From contig NW_019091600.1 in the NCBI RefSeq assembly GCF_001949145.1, positions 99,694 through 163,693 of the forward strand: a DNA stretch of 64,000 nucleotides, written 5' to 3'. Below, in pieces: positions 54,301 through 63,000 of the stretch. The stretch is from Acanthaster planci (lineage: Eukaryota > Echinodermata > Asteroidea > Valvatida > Acanthasteridae). A program made the position numbers and the translations under genes. The stretch's first letter is position 1. Each line of letters begins with the position of its first letter. Under the pieces are notes generated by a model. That model had not been told where the DNA came from and made no database searches. It saw only the letters and a list, made by a program, of their open reading frames with translations.

Positions 54301-57039
54301 CGCATATACCTGAGTAATCTGCGTTCCCACAGCAGCTGTCTCAAAGACCCGCCCCTCATAGGCAGAGGCACCAAACTCTGGGGCGTGGTCATTGGAGTCC
54401 AAGATGTTGACCACCACCCGGGTGTAGTTGCGGTGAGTGACTAGGGTGTGGTCCTTGACCTGGATGGTTAGTACATGCCGGTGTCGCATCTCGTGGTCCA
54501 GTGGGGCAATGGTGGTCAGCATGCCTGTCTTGGAGTGGACCCGGAACATGGACAGGCTGGTCTGATCAGCCGCACCTTTCAGGGAGTAGGTCAGGCGGTC
54601 GGAGCGGTCCCGGTCACTGGCCCGCACCTGCAGGATCTCCATGCCAATGGTGGTGTTCTCATAGATGTCCACGGTGTATTTCAGCTGCTCCAGGAGGGGT
54701 GGGTTATCATTGGCATTCAGGACTGAGACACGTATCTGTCAGGGGGTACACATTCAAACCAAAAAGTCCACAACAAAATCAATCACACCACTCACAATGG
54801 AAAAGTTCATTTTTACATTCAAATACCTCTCACATAAGCATTTTATGCATAGATGAGGTGTAATTGTAAAGGGCGTTTCAGTGGAATTGAATTTTCATGT
54901 CATTTTACATCATCTGGGAGATCCCTGCACTATCCAAAAGAGCACTCTTCCAGAGAAAAGTTTTTATTTTAGAGAGGCAAGATTTTGAGAAGTTGTAAGG
55001 TTTGTGAAAGTTTGGAAACTGGAAAGGGCTGATTGGGCCCCTTTCTTTATTTCCAAATTAAGTGATAAAAAATTGTACATTTTTAAAGTTAAAATATTTA
55101 AACATCTCTAAATTTAAAGGAGGAAATGGCAAACATACAGTCTGAGTGACTTCATGGAATCCGTCTGAGACAGCAATAGTCAGATCATATGTCAACTGCC
55201 TCTCAGCATCAAGTTTGGAAGCTACGAAGATGATGCCACTCGATGGCTGCATGAAGAAATTGTTGTTATCATCACCAGCTACAGAAAAAAAACAAAGCAT
55301 CATCAACAGATTATCAAATATAACTACTCTTATGGAGATTTGGCCTCAGTGAGAAAAAGAAGAGTAAAAACATTTGAAATACTGATTAAAGAACTCAATT
55401 AGTTGAATCTTAAAATAAATCACTCTGCCAAATGCATAAAACAGATGGGCGTCTGAGTGTATCCATTACTTTTATGCTTAAGTGCCCAACAGGAAACCTT
55501 ATTATAAAAGTCTTTGTACGTTTTTACCAAGACAATCATCAGTGCCATCCAATCACCATCTTGACAAGATGATTTGTGAAGTTACGACGAGCAAAAAATG
55601 TACAAGAATCAAGTGAACGTAAACTGAAGGATGTATGCCATTTACCTTTGATGCTATACCAAAGGTCATCATCATCTGGGTCATAGGCAAAGATGTTGGT
55701 GACGAATGTCCCAAAAGGATCTTTCTCCGATACAGCACCGTCCATGGCGTCCACTATCATGGGAGGGTTGGGGGACTCAGCCACAGGTGCTGAGATCAGA
55801 ATGACCAGCCGGAATCTAGCCCACTGCTGGGTTGGCCGGCCATTGTCAAGTACCTCCAGCTGTTGGGGAATTGGCAAGACATAAACAAAATTTCTTCAAA
55901 ATAGTTTCTCTTTCATTTCAGGATTGCAAAAACTATGTGGTGAGTAGTAACCCACGGAGATTAGATCAGGTTATTATAGTAGACAAATAGGGGCTTATTC
56001 CTTGGAGCTGCTCAGGGTAGAATGTCATGAAGCACTGAAACATCTGCCAAGTAACAGTAGGCTGCAGGTCAAAGTGTCATGAAATATGTAGCACTTCTTA
56101 CTGATCAAATCTGATCTTACTGACTGATCTTACTGTCAAATGATTTCCACTGAGCAGTGTTTTGGCTAGGATTTAAAAAGTGGGAGTGCAAAATGAAACA
56201 CAATTGTAGCTCAGATTTTATTTTCACATTTTTCGGGATCTAGATTACGCAAGCCTCAAATTAAGTAGTGCACGGCTTGATTTGCACCACCAGGCCGTGC
56301 TTGAAAAATGAGCTGTGATTTCACAAAACTGGCCATGCAAAACACAGCTGCATGGCTCGCTAGCTAAAACGCTGCCACTGAGTATTCTGATTTGCTGAGA
56401 ATAATGTTTTCCCCCATCAGGGCTAAATCTTCTGATTCCTACATAACTGTATACACACTCTTGGGAGTAAGGTTTGATAGTACATGTACCTTGTGGTTTA
56501 AAAAAGTTAGGCCAAAGGCAGTGAACTTCGTTCACTTTTCTTCATTCAGAAATCAGAGACGGCAAAAAAATCTGTTGATAGTCTACCTTGGTCGGTGTTT
56601 TAACAGTGATCAAGCCCAGTGTCCCCCCCTCCCAAAAAATGAGCACCCCCCTCAAGTGCCTCTCTGTAAGAAGTAAACCAGTTACACGACAATTTGTTTT
56701 TGCATTTGCACATGTACTCACCACTAGATTATACTGGTCTCCTTCCATCAGCAACTTGGTGGTTGAGATGATGCCTGTGGTAGGATCAATGTCAAACTTG
56801 CCAGCGTTGTTTCCCTCCCGGATGTAATAACTTAGCTCCCCGTTCTCACCAATGTCTTTATCCGAGGCCATTGCCACGTAGATGATGCGGGGCTCATCTG
56901 TGCGATCCTGGGCCGGTACGTTGATGCTGACCAGGGCACCCTCATTGAATGTTGGCGGGTTGTCATTCTCGTCCTGGATGTGGACGATGACGTGGGTGAT
57001 GGCACTCTGGGAAGGACTGCCATTGTCATGAACAGTAAT
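26721..57039 (-). CDS. Fat-like atypical cadherin (FAT1/2/3 type), 3' part
   Basis: A giant single-pass adhesion protein of the protocadherin Fat family, which acts in planar polarity, cell contact and actin control. Twenty-six constitutive exons join in frame to give 3397 residues; the 5' end lies beyond 64000. Reading N to C: about 22-23 cadherin repeats (DxNDNxP linkers), the membrane-proximal Fat region (VTIGFQDLTPEKF), one EGF, a laminin G domain, three EGFs plus one degenerate, a transmembrane segment (MVEIIGIVVAAVIAIVLVLL) followed by seven Arg, and a roughly 375-residue tail. The tail has FAT1/FAT3 landmarks: RPASYTPS, NNLD, SDSDSIAKPAWEFD, EVTSMSSINTE, YQWDCSDWMP, NQYLP, ASCSDVSGMCD and a C-terminal TTDV. 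FAT1 has 34 repeats in about 4590 residues, so about 11 repeats are probably missing off-window. It is not a FAT4/Drosophila-Fat type, as judged by the tail and the single LamG. Confidence 0.96.
29304..29490. repeat. Imperfect duplication, offset about 140 bp
   Basis: ACACAAATTCCCCACCATCA (about 29308) through CAATTTCTGCCTC is echoed by ATGCAAATCCCCCACAGCCA (about 29447) through CCATTTCTGCCTC. Non-coding. Confidence 0.45.
30300..31222. mobile_element. hAT-like DNA transposon remnant, 923 bp
   Basis: Begins CAGTGTTCTCCATGG and ends with its exact 15-bp reverse complement; inward, both ends also share CCAAAATTTTGGC-type sequence. The exact 6-bp repeat GGATAG abuts both ends (30294-30299 and 31223-31228); hAT elements normally leave 8 bp, so two bases may have decayed. 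No transposase is recognisable. Confidence 0.75.
31698..32528 (-). CDS. Optional Fat-like cytoplasmic exon, 831 nt (277 codons)
   Basis: The acceptor TTTGTGCCACAG precedes 32528. The exon starts in phase 1, the phase left by the exon ending at 34060, and stays open for 277 codons. Its end AAGAAGG|GTTAG can act as a phase-1 donor (joining GCA TAC CAG TGG of the last exon) or be read through to TAG at 31693-31695. The product is low-complexity: KKPPSPSTPSSSHSDSDAS, many Ser/Thr-Pro sites, a basic KSPSPKSPKKYAPKSPILKK stretch, KSVRF (RVxF-like), then an acidic second half with DSDSERSYADLIGL and LDFLETQKALGVEG. I know no counterpart in vertebrate FAT tails. An independent gene is less likely (see rejected items). 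Confidence 0.7.
32529..34059 (-). other. Fat-like intron, 1.5 kb
   Basis: Between the optional exon and the exon ending at 34060. I see nothing beyond ordinary AT-rich intron sequence. Confidence 0.6.
34060..34248 (-). CDS. Fat-like tail exon (SMSSINTE)
   Basis: 189 nt, phase 1 to 1. Acceptor CCTTTGTCAG, donor CCAG|GTAAGA. It encodes RDSAKNAPISAHH through HVEVTSMSSINTENDDDALP; EVxSxSSxxxExxDD is shared with FAT1/FAT3 tails just before the YxWDxSDWMP exon. Confidence 0.93.
34628..34785 (-). CDS. Fat-like tail exon (SDSDSIAKPAWEFD)
   Basis: 158 nt, starting in phase 2 and ending in phase 1. Acceptor CAATGCTCAG, donor GATG|GTAGGC. It encodes YGYDDSQAYHGQPISQQ through SDSDSIAKPAWEFDAPS, a motif conserved in FAT1-type tails. 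Confidence 0.93.
35306..36447 (-). CDS. Fat-like exon: LamG, EGFs, transmembrane, juxtamembrane tail
   Basis: 1142 nt, phase 0 start. It completes the laminin G domain (IIDGFVHYTFDCGSG, then GFIGCMGDMNVDG, with RARR at 36199-36210) and continues with EGFs starting ACSGNPCEHEGSCIDYG, TPCYPDPCANGGTCYS and LCPEQVCLNDGFCK. A degenerate fourth module follows (THCSQNPCRYGHHCVQLTKS, then CC). Next come the transmembrane helix, seven Arg, the SH3-type PPPLPDR site and NNLDTDR. The donor GACAG|GTAGGC leaves two bases. Confidence 0.96.
36627..36949 (-). CDS. Fat-like exon: EGF 1 and first half of LamG
   Basis: 323 nt. Acceptor ACCATTACAG, donor CTGGAG|GTAAAT. It encodes VEGCSDLPTAEPP, an EGF-like module (CSSNPCPAYRSCQANG through FSCVC) and the start of LamG (MSFSGNSYMRYDLLDVSSLA through GVIMHGEGDDYSTLE). 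Confidence 0.94.
37149..38175 (-). CDS. Fat-like exon: last cadherin repeats and membrane-proximal Fat region
   Basis: 1027 nt. Acceptor TGTTAATAG, donor CGTG|GTAAGC. It encodes EDMAVNSKLVQLNVTDPDSS, a final cadherin repeat with the degenerate linker EPINPP, and a conserved non-cadherin module (VTIGFQDLTPEKFLYLYFNV, VQVISIQQSE, LFAVEKSDRRG) seen in FAT1-3 before the first EGF. It ends CVCKER. Confidence 0.95.
38528..38671 (-). CDS. Fat-like cadherin exon
   Basis: 144 nt, phase 0 to 0. Acceptor GTGTATTAG, donor AAGAGG|GTAAGG. It encodes TSSYSLIIRASDGGEPAQF, the linker DINDNPPRF and YTVIKR. Confidence 0.94.
39076..39213 (-). CDS. Fat-like cadherin exon
   Basis: 138 nt, phase 0 to 0. Acceptor TTGTGTGTAG, donor AACAG|GTCAGA. 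It encodes ILATDADSGAYGEVTYSILR through AAELDREQ, the DxDxG and LDRE halves of one repeat. Confidence 0.92.
39607..39821 (-). CDS. Fat-like cadherin exon
   Basis: 215 nt. Acceptor CTGTTCCAG, donor GTGCAG|GTTAGC. It encodes KVTVANSLDFEMSNSYYLTI, the linker DANDNVPQF and EVARVEDSIVQ. Confidence 0.93.
40205..40591 (-). CDS. Fat-like cadherin exon
   Basis: 387 nt, phase 1 to 1. Acceptor TTTGTTCAG, donor ACACAG|GTAAGC. It encodes INRQFSFSIMEPD, LDRENRSIYNLTLQATD, the linker DENDNEPQF and FHVDEYTG. Confidence 0.95.
40980..41210 (-). CDS. Fat-like cadherin exon
   Basis: 231 nt, phase 1 to 1. Acceptor CCTTTCCAG, donor ACACAG|GTAAAA. It encodes QISSAGPLDYETQSLYHFEA, the linker DENDNAPIF and IQAIDPDTG. 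Confidence 0.94.
41358..41511 (-). CDS. Fat-like cadherin exon
   Basis: 154 nt, starts phase 0. Acceptor CTCAACCCACAG, donor ACAG|GTAGGA. It encodes TVYSDDVTESLPSGTDIIQV, SDIDAGDNAVITYSLSG and AINPSTG. Confidence 0.93.
41752..42839 (-). CDS. Fat-like large cadherin exon
   Basis: 1088 nt. Acceptor CTCCTTTCCTTGCAG, donor GCACAG|GTATTT. It covers three and a half repeats, with linkers GSHDELPIF (degenerate), DVNDNPPVF, DFNDSPPRF and DVNDNTPIC. Confidence 0.96.
43050..43194 (-). CDS. Fat-like cadherin exon
   Basis: 145 nt. Acceptor CTTCTCAG, donor CAAAG|GTAAAA. It encodes VSANDADLGSNSQLTYYFDN through RQSLQGK. Confidence 0.93.
43596..43810 (-). CDS. Fat-like cadherin exon
   Basis: 215 nt. Acceptor TGTTCACTCAG, donor ATCAAG|GTGAGT. 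It encodes EIRTRVPLDQENSKERTISI, the linker DKNDNRPQF and EVGSEIIK. Confidence 0.94.
43811..46471 (-). other. Fat-like intron, 2.7 kb
   Basis: No additional exon or recognisable element seen on either strand. Confidence 0.55.
46472..46777 (-). CDS. Fat-like cadherin exon
   Basis: 306 nt, phase 1 to 1. Acceptor GTTCCTTCAG, donor ACTCAG|GTAAGT. It encodes VISLSNTHEPSLASRYTLNV, the degenerate linker VNRHAPEF, and NDADEGPNGDVTYSIIG. Confidence 0.94.
47014..47643 (-). CDS. Fat-like cadherin exon with a GC donor
   Basis: 630 nt, phase 1 to 1. The acceptor is CCTTTACCAG. The only donor that keeps frame is ACAG|GCAAGT, a GC-AG intron. It holds two linkers (DINDIAPSF, DMNDNPPVF) and ends FAVNSKTG. 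Confidence 0.93.
47829..48050 (-). CDS. Fat-like cadherin exon
   Basis: 222 nt, phase 1 to 1. Acceptor CTCTTCCTCAG, donor ATACAG|GTAGGT. It encodes KPRHSAVVDVPITVQNKAMP (linker calcium ligands lost) through FDINPNTG. Confidence 0.92.
48689..48866 (-). CDS. Fat-like cadherin exon
   Basis: 178 nt. Acceptor CTACCAAAG, donor CAAAG|GTAAGT. It encodes VTAVDRDKGLNGEVKYTLVE through TLKIKASDK. Confidence 0.93.
49095..49244 (-). CDS. Fat-like cadherin exon
   Basis: 150 nt, phase 0 to 0. Acceptor ATCTTAACAG, donor AGACAG|GTAAGC. It encodes ARDMRDPPRMAHVIVHVEIL, the linker DVNDNVPVF and GEVVRQ. Confidence 0.94.
49529..49792 (-). CDS. Fat-like cadherin exon
   Basis: 264 nt, phase 0 to 0. Acceptor TTCCCATCAG, donor GTGGAG|GTATTA. 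It encodes VSIQAVPRTASELRFALDDI (degenerate linker) through FDREKQDQYNVVVE. Confidence 0.93.
50084..51165 (-). CDS. Fat-like large cadherin exon
   Basis: 1082 nt. Acceptor CTTTGCCAG, donor GCAGAG|GTAATT. It covers three and a half repeats with linkers SNNAPPKF, DVNDNPPFF and DINDSPPEF, ending LYYGYAE. Confidence 0.96.
51166..54248 (-). other. Fat-like intron, 3.1 kb, with a candidate microexon
   Basis: Ordinary intron sequence except for a possible 24-nt phase-1 microexon at 52610-52633, described separately. Confidence 0.5.
52610..52633 (-). CDS. Candidate 24-nt microexon of the Fat-like gene
   Basis: A strong pyrimidine tract and acceptor (TTTTCCCCTTCTTG, then TTTAATAACAG) end just above 52633. 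A weak donor CGCAAG|GTTTGC lies below 52610. The 24 nt are divisible by three and open in the required phase 1, adding VNRQDRPQ between SIIS and GNIGEAF in a cadherin repeat. Without transcript data this stays a candidate. Confidence 0.3.
54249..54735 (-). CDS. Fat-like cadherin exon
   Basis: 487 nt. Acceptor CCCCTGACAG, donor TATCAG|GTGAGA. It encodes IRVSVLNANDNPPLLEQ, the linker DSNDHAPEF and TYSIIS. Confidence 0.95.
55139..55278 (-). CDS. Fat-like cadherin exon
   Basis: 140 nt. Acceptor TTTTTCTGTAG, donor CAGACT|GTATGT. It encodes GDDNNNFFMQPSSGIIFVAS through DGFHEVTQT. Confidence 0.92.
55646..55859 (-). CDS. Fat-like cadherin exon
   Basis: 214 nt. Acceptor TTCCCCAACAG, donor TCAAAG|GTAAAT. 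It encodes LEVLDNGRPTQQWARFRLVI, the degenerate linker VAESPNPP and AYDPDDDDLWYSIK. Confidence 0.93.
56155..56374. mobile_element. 220-bp hAT MITE with 8-bp target duplication
   Basis: Begins CAGTGTTTTGGCTAGG and ends with inverted CAGCGTTTTAGCTAGCG. The exact 8-bp repeat CCACTGAG flanks it at 56147-56154 and 56375-56382, the hallmark of hAT transposition. Both halves match the ends of the 1.36-kb element at 20568-21923, so it is an internally deleted relative. It sits in a Fat-like intron. Confidence 0.88.
56722..57039 (-). CDS. Fat-like cadherin exon, most 5' one in the window
   Basis: 318 nt, phase 0 to 0. Acceptor CTCTCCATGCAG, donor CTAGTG|GTGAGT. It encodes ITVHDNGSPSQSAITHV, the linker DENDNPPTF, DKDIGENGELSYYIREG and FDIDPTTG. 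Confidence 0.95.
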
Positions 57040-60000
57040 CTGCATGGAGAGTCAGAGAGTTCCACCATAGTTATGACACGTGTGAACCGACCATGACTGC
57101 AATGCAAATTGTTATACAAAGTCTCTTAGATGTGACAGACCTCAACTGCAGAGTTAACTATGTTCATGCCTTGATATGCACACATTTGCTGTTTCTGACC
57201 CTCCAACAACCTTAGAAAATCTACCGGTACCAGGAGGATTGGATGGATTTTCCTGTGTGGAGGAAGATATAGACCACACGCTGTAAGTTTTACTTTACAT
57301 GGAGTTGATGGTCATTTGAAGTACAAAGAATTTGTCAATAATTTCTTGCAGAAAGATTGATTAGGGAGGAATCTTGAAAATCCTACCAAATACATACATG
57401 TACATGTATGCTGTGTTCGTGTTCATGTATAACAACGCTACATCTGGTGGAAATTCCAAATAATAATGCAGATTAAGCTCCACAATGTAAGCCTTCCTTT
57501 CCTGCTTAGAAGCTCAATGGAATTGAGCAGGACATTCCTCAAAAATGGCTCCCTGAATGACAATATTTAAGGGCCTGTCAACTGGAGTGCCAGGAGCCGT
57601 CCATCAGGCAGAGAGGGCTGAGCAGTTGCAAGGCAGTTGGCATGCAACCACCAGCAGGGTGAGAGGGTCGTGGGGGAAAGACACAAAATATCTCCCAGGA
57701 GAAGAGGCTGGCTTTCATGCTGGGGTCAGGGAGGCCACTGTTTGCTTAGGGGAAGTCCTCAAAGGGTGTGAAGTGTGCAAAGGGTGATGACTAGGGTCCC
57801 TTCAATCGGGTGCACAGAAGAGAAGAATAAAGGACCTTTCTAGTGCCAAAAAAATTCAGGGTACAATTGAAGAGCCCTCTGTATGTTGGCAACACAAAAT
57901 CTGATTCAAATTCAAAACCTCCCCGAATACTTGAGGAAATTCTCATGCATAGAAATCAGCAATACATAGTCACTAGCACTAGCAGGGGACCACACACAAT
58001 TATGCCACGGGAAACAAATTAACGTGTGGAACGACATCTTAGAAAATCAGTCAATATAGTAGGAACATAATGGAACTAAAAATGCCATCAATTTATGAAC
58101 ACAATTCAAACATAACTCATTCCACCAAATATAGGTAGCTGCAGGATACGTGCAGAGAGAAGACCTGTAATTTTTGAGGAGGTGATACATTCCAAAACAC
58201 CTGTCTGACAAATTACCAAAGCAAACTTCTTTCTACAAAACAGCCACAGAAATATAAGCACTATGAAACAGTTCAGTCCAGAAAAGAAAACACTTTGTAG
58301 CCTCACAGAAATGACACCCCAGGAGAGAGGAAGAAAAAATACAAGGTCAGCTATAGATAATTAACCTCAGGAACCATAAAGCTGGGAAAGAGAATCATTA
58401 ACCATTTTCCAGGGAACGAGGGGGCAACGTTATGTCAATAGTGTTGACACAGGTGCACTGGGATGCACAGACATCCAATATTAAGCCAGCGTGAGATTAA
58501 GCCCATCATCTATGACACTAATAAATAGGAAAGAAGGTTAATTTTTGAACAAGCAGGAACTGTAAGGCTAGGGATCATTTGAAAGATTGGCTGAAATGGG
58601 TGAATTGTTGTCAATGCTTTTCATATTTCTGTTTTTGTTGTAACTGATGTAAATGGATGTATACAGTAGTAGCTGGTCAACAATGTAAAATGCAGTAACT
58701 AATATACAATGTATAACATCCAATGTGTAGGTTTTCCAAACTACAAACTAAGCAGACCTCACAACAAAGCAAATCTTCCTGCATAGGAATGTAACAAAAA
58801 TAAACAAAAAGAAAAAACACAGATCAGCACCTTCACTTCATGAATAATTTTCTGTCACTCAGGCAAGCTTTAATGCATAAATGCTAGTGCTAGAAGGCGT
58901 CTAGAGTCACATGTATAATTATGGAGGTGATTTCTTTTACCCCCTTCGGACAAGCAATCCTGTGAATTTCCGGGCGGACTCTGACGACAATCATCCCACA
59001 GCGAAAACATATCATTACTTCCAATCTTAATGAATGTAATAGCTTGTGGACACTGCACAGCTAGCCTGGTTATACACTTGCCCCATATGCTGGGCCAGAT
59101 TGTATTTACACATATAATCATAATGTAGGGAGTAAATGTACTGTACACGTAGGCCGTAGGCCGCAGTGGGCCATAAGTAGATGGGGAAACTGTATGACCC
59201 GAAAGGCAAGCACCGTTAACATTTTTGGCAGACAGTAGGGTAATTTGCCCAAGGTTTGCAATGACAGATCTCAGGGGATTTCAACATTTTGCAGAGGGAG
59301 AGACTTCAACTTGGAGAGGCCGGAAATATAGGTTAAAATCAGTTTACTTGAGATGATTTTCGCACACTTGGGTGTTTCATGTTCTCCCCCAAACCAGCTG
59401 TCAGGGTAACTTTTGAGGAAAAACCAGAGGTAACTGCAAGAAGACTCTGGTAACCTCATTACACAAATTCAATCACATTATGTCCAGTGATTAAAAGCAA
59501 AACCATATAATCTGTCATGCCGCCTTCCCTCACACAAGCCACTCAAATGTTTCTGCCTTTCAAATCACATATTTCATTGAACATTGTGGTTCTCAACTGG
59601 ATTCTTTCCAATCTACTTGTACAATTTCAAACATGATTAAGTACAGAATTTGTTTATTATTTGGCTGTAATCTACTTTACTGCAAGAAAGCACTGTGCTT
59701 CTAACATATTTTGAAATACATGTACAAAAAACGATGACATAAACCGGCATGTTATTACCCCACGCAACTACAACTTCTTCTAAATGAATATTTAAAAGAA
59801 CTGTGAAATACAAACTTCATGATCCATAACTTCCAAGGTCCCATAAATGACAGGGTGATTATTAACACTAAAGGTGACTGAAACGTCATCCAAGTCAGAA
59901 CAATTTTGTTATTGCAAATACGACCGGTGAGGTTCAGGTATTGTGTTTACAGGGTGATGTAACTTTCATGATTTTCATTTTATGATGGTTAACAATATGA

Positions 60001-63000
60001 GATGAGTGAAAAAATATTTATATCAGGCCAATTTCATAGCTTTGATGTTGGTCAACCTTGGAAATTGATGACTATCAACATCACAATCACGCAAAGGACT
60101 TTTAAAACAAGTCCAATTTACAGGCCTTTCATAGGCAAACTCACGCAAAACAAACAAAATTCTCAATTAGTCATTTTCTGGTGCAAAAAAATGTTAGGAA
60201 TGCTTTTCAACCCTCTTGAAACAGTCATGCCTATTTCCCTGCAACAGTGGGGCTCCACCCTAATCATTCTCCTACCAGCAGCTAAGTTTGTGGTCAGCAC
60301 CAGGAATGACACAGCTGGAAGATAATAAGCATTCTGCATAGATATAAGGCACCACTCATGTGCCGTGTGATGCTTTACTAAGGCAAGGAGAGCTCACAAT
60401 AAGCAGGAAACTTGTTTTGGCAGAAACACATTTAAACATCTACTGGTATTTCTTCTTATGGATTTTGAAAGCCAGAACCACTACAATTGTTCAACTTCAT
60501 ATACACCTCTAAATATGTGACATGCTGATCAACTGGACAAGCTGTGACTAGGCCTTTTGAAACTGTTTCAAACATGTATTTTTTTTATTTGTATCAACAG
60601 AAACTTCAAGAGTGGAAACTATAATGCTCAATTCGATACAGATGGAGTGGCTTGCATTGCATTATTGTAGTCATTATTTATTAGAGTCATTCGGGAGATA
60701 AATAGTAACTGCAAGTATTTCAGACCTCTTGCAGCGGAAATGGACAGATGTATGACTTGTACCATTCCCTGCCAACAGGCCTGCAATGGTACCAAAAATA
60801 AATCCCTCCCAAGTCAATTGAAGATGATGCCTAGCACGTACCAGGTGCTCATGACATGTTTATGGTAGGAATACTTTTTGTCCTTCTGTTATCGTTTCGC
60901 ATGCACCCTCTTGTGTATGCACACAGAGTACATGTACATTGTACATCATCGCTGCTAACACTGCACCTCCAGCCTCCTTAACCTCGCTAAGACACTGTGA
61001 CCAATTTTCACTGGGGTAGGTCGTCGACCCATACTTGAGAACACAAACATTTCAAAAATGATACCAAAAGTACCCGGTACAATTCTGGGCCCGAATTTGT
61101 CGGAGACTTTTTTTCAGGAGTATTTTAATGAACAGCAATACTTCTGCACCGAACTGGTACCAAAACCTGAATAAATGAGGCATTAACCCCTGAATTCATT
61201 AACCCAAAGACTGATAAATTACCCAGCTACACTTTTCTGGTTTCGGTCCCTCAAGCCTTGCTACTTTTTTTTTATTCCCCTGCCTTGGCCCCGACCAATT
61301 AGTGGTATCAGTCTGGCGGATAGAAGCAACAATAGGGCTTCCAACAACACTGTACATGTATATGTCTGACAGTACTCATTCACTACTACCTTGCCACTGG
61401 CTTCAACAGCAATGTACTCTGTGTTAACTTGCACCACTAGTGATCAAATACTAATTAATGTAATTACTTGACAAAAAACTGTGTATGCAAAAGATTCAAT
61501 CCGATTTGAAGCCAAAGTAACTACCCTTCAACAGTATGACCACAATACACATTTCCTTATACTGCAAAAGCAAACAAAATCCTATGCAAAGGTCAAACTA
61601 ATTATTTTGGCCACAGAAGGGTCAAAAAATTCAGTGACTAAAATTTACATGAGATATATACCGGTATTTATTTTCCTTGACAAAATAAAACTCAATCTGA
61701 ATTGAATGTGGTGCCCATTTTACTGAAATAATTTTGCTGTGACAGATAGATTCAATTCATGGATTTTGGTGAGTTCCTCTCCCTTTCCAATGAATACAAT
61801 TCTCACACATCATCATCTCATGTAATGATTTATGAAACCCAAGAATGTTTTAACCTAAAATGCCTGAGAATTCTCTCTCTTCCCTGAAGCCAAGTAGGGT
61901 TATTAACAATTTTGGCCTGTTGCAACTTGGCAGGCAACTCCTCCACTTCACCACGGCAACAGAAAAATCCAATTACACTCGAAGATGCCCCCAGAGCTGT
62001 TCGGAGGCCAAACCATCAATAACCTGGAACTTAAGCAGCTCCGTTATTTCAGATGCTGCACACACCAATAGTTCGAACCCCGCCTCCCAATGGTAAGACA
62101 GTCAGGGAACCAGATGAAACTGGTAACCAGACTGCATGAAGGGAAACAAGTTCATGCATCTACCAAGGACCTGAGTTGACACTCATCATTTTAGACAAGC
62201 AGATTCAGACCAATTTTTTTATTTTTTATACATGCCACAAAGTGAACAGTTCCTCCATGTTTAGAAGCTGGCATTAGGATTTTTTTTCCAGTTCAAAAAG
62301 CAATGAAGTCCATACCAAACGTTTTATGAAAGTTTTCCTACAGGAGGTGAATTAGTTTACGGCGAAAGAAAAAAGAGATTCTTATCTCTGAATACAAATA
62401 CCTACATCTACTCAATACTGGTGGCAGATTTCTCCTCACACAATGATACTCAAATATATAATTCAGAAGTCATGGAGTGTTTTTCTTGTTCTCGAGCCTG
62501 AACACACTCGTAAGAAAAACGAAAAGCAGAACTGGTGCTGGGGTTGTGTAGCCAAGGGCGCCTAGCTGTCACATCAAATCACCAGTGAATGTCCATTAGG
62601 GGATAATCTCTCTGGATAATCCCTTCACGATGTATCCTGTATTGAAGCTGATTTCACAGCCAGCACACCAACCCACTGCTGCAAGGCTCCAGCTGCCAAA
62701 AGGTGATTAGACACATGTACACTGGACATATTGCTGTGCTGGGGGAGGGGGGTATTGACTAGCTGCACCTGCAGTTGAACCAATTTGGGAGGGGGGTATT
62801 GACTAGCTGCACCTGCAGTTGAACCAATTTCCCCATCAGTATCTTTCATCAAACTTAGCAGCCAGGACTGGGCTAACCGGATTCGGTGGATAATTTCACA
62901 GCTCAGATGTGTGAAGTGTTTTAAACGAATGAGTGATCAGAATATCAAATTGCTGAATGGCTCATTTTTTTTAATCTTTGGAAAATCAAAGCAGCACCTA

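Noticed and set aside
57557-57787. A 76-codon plus-strand frame in locally GC-richer sequence.
   Set aside because: No homology recognised and no splice or poly(A) support; chance frame within a Fat intron.
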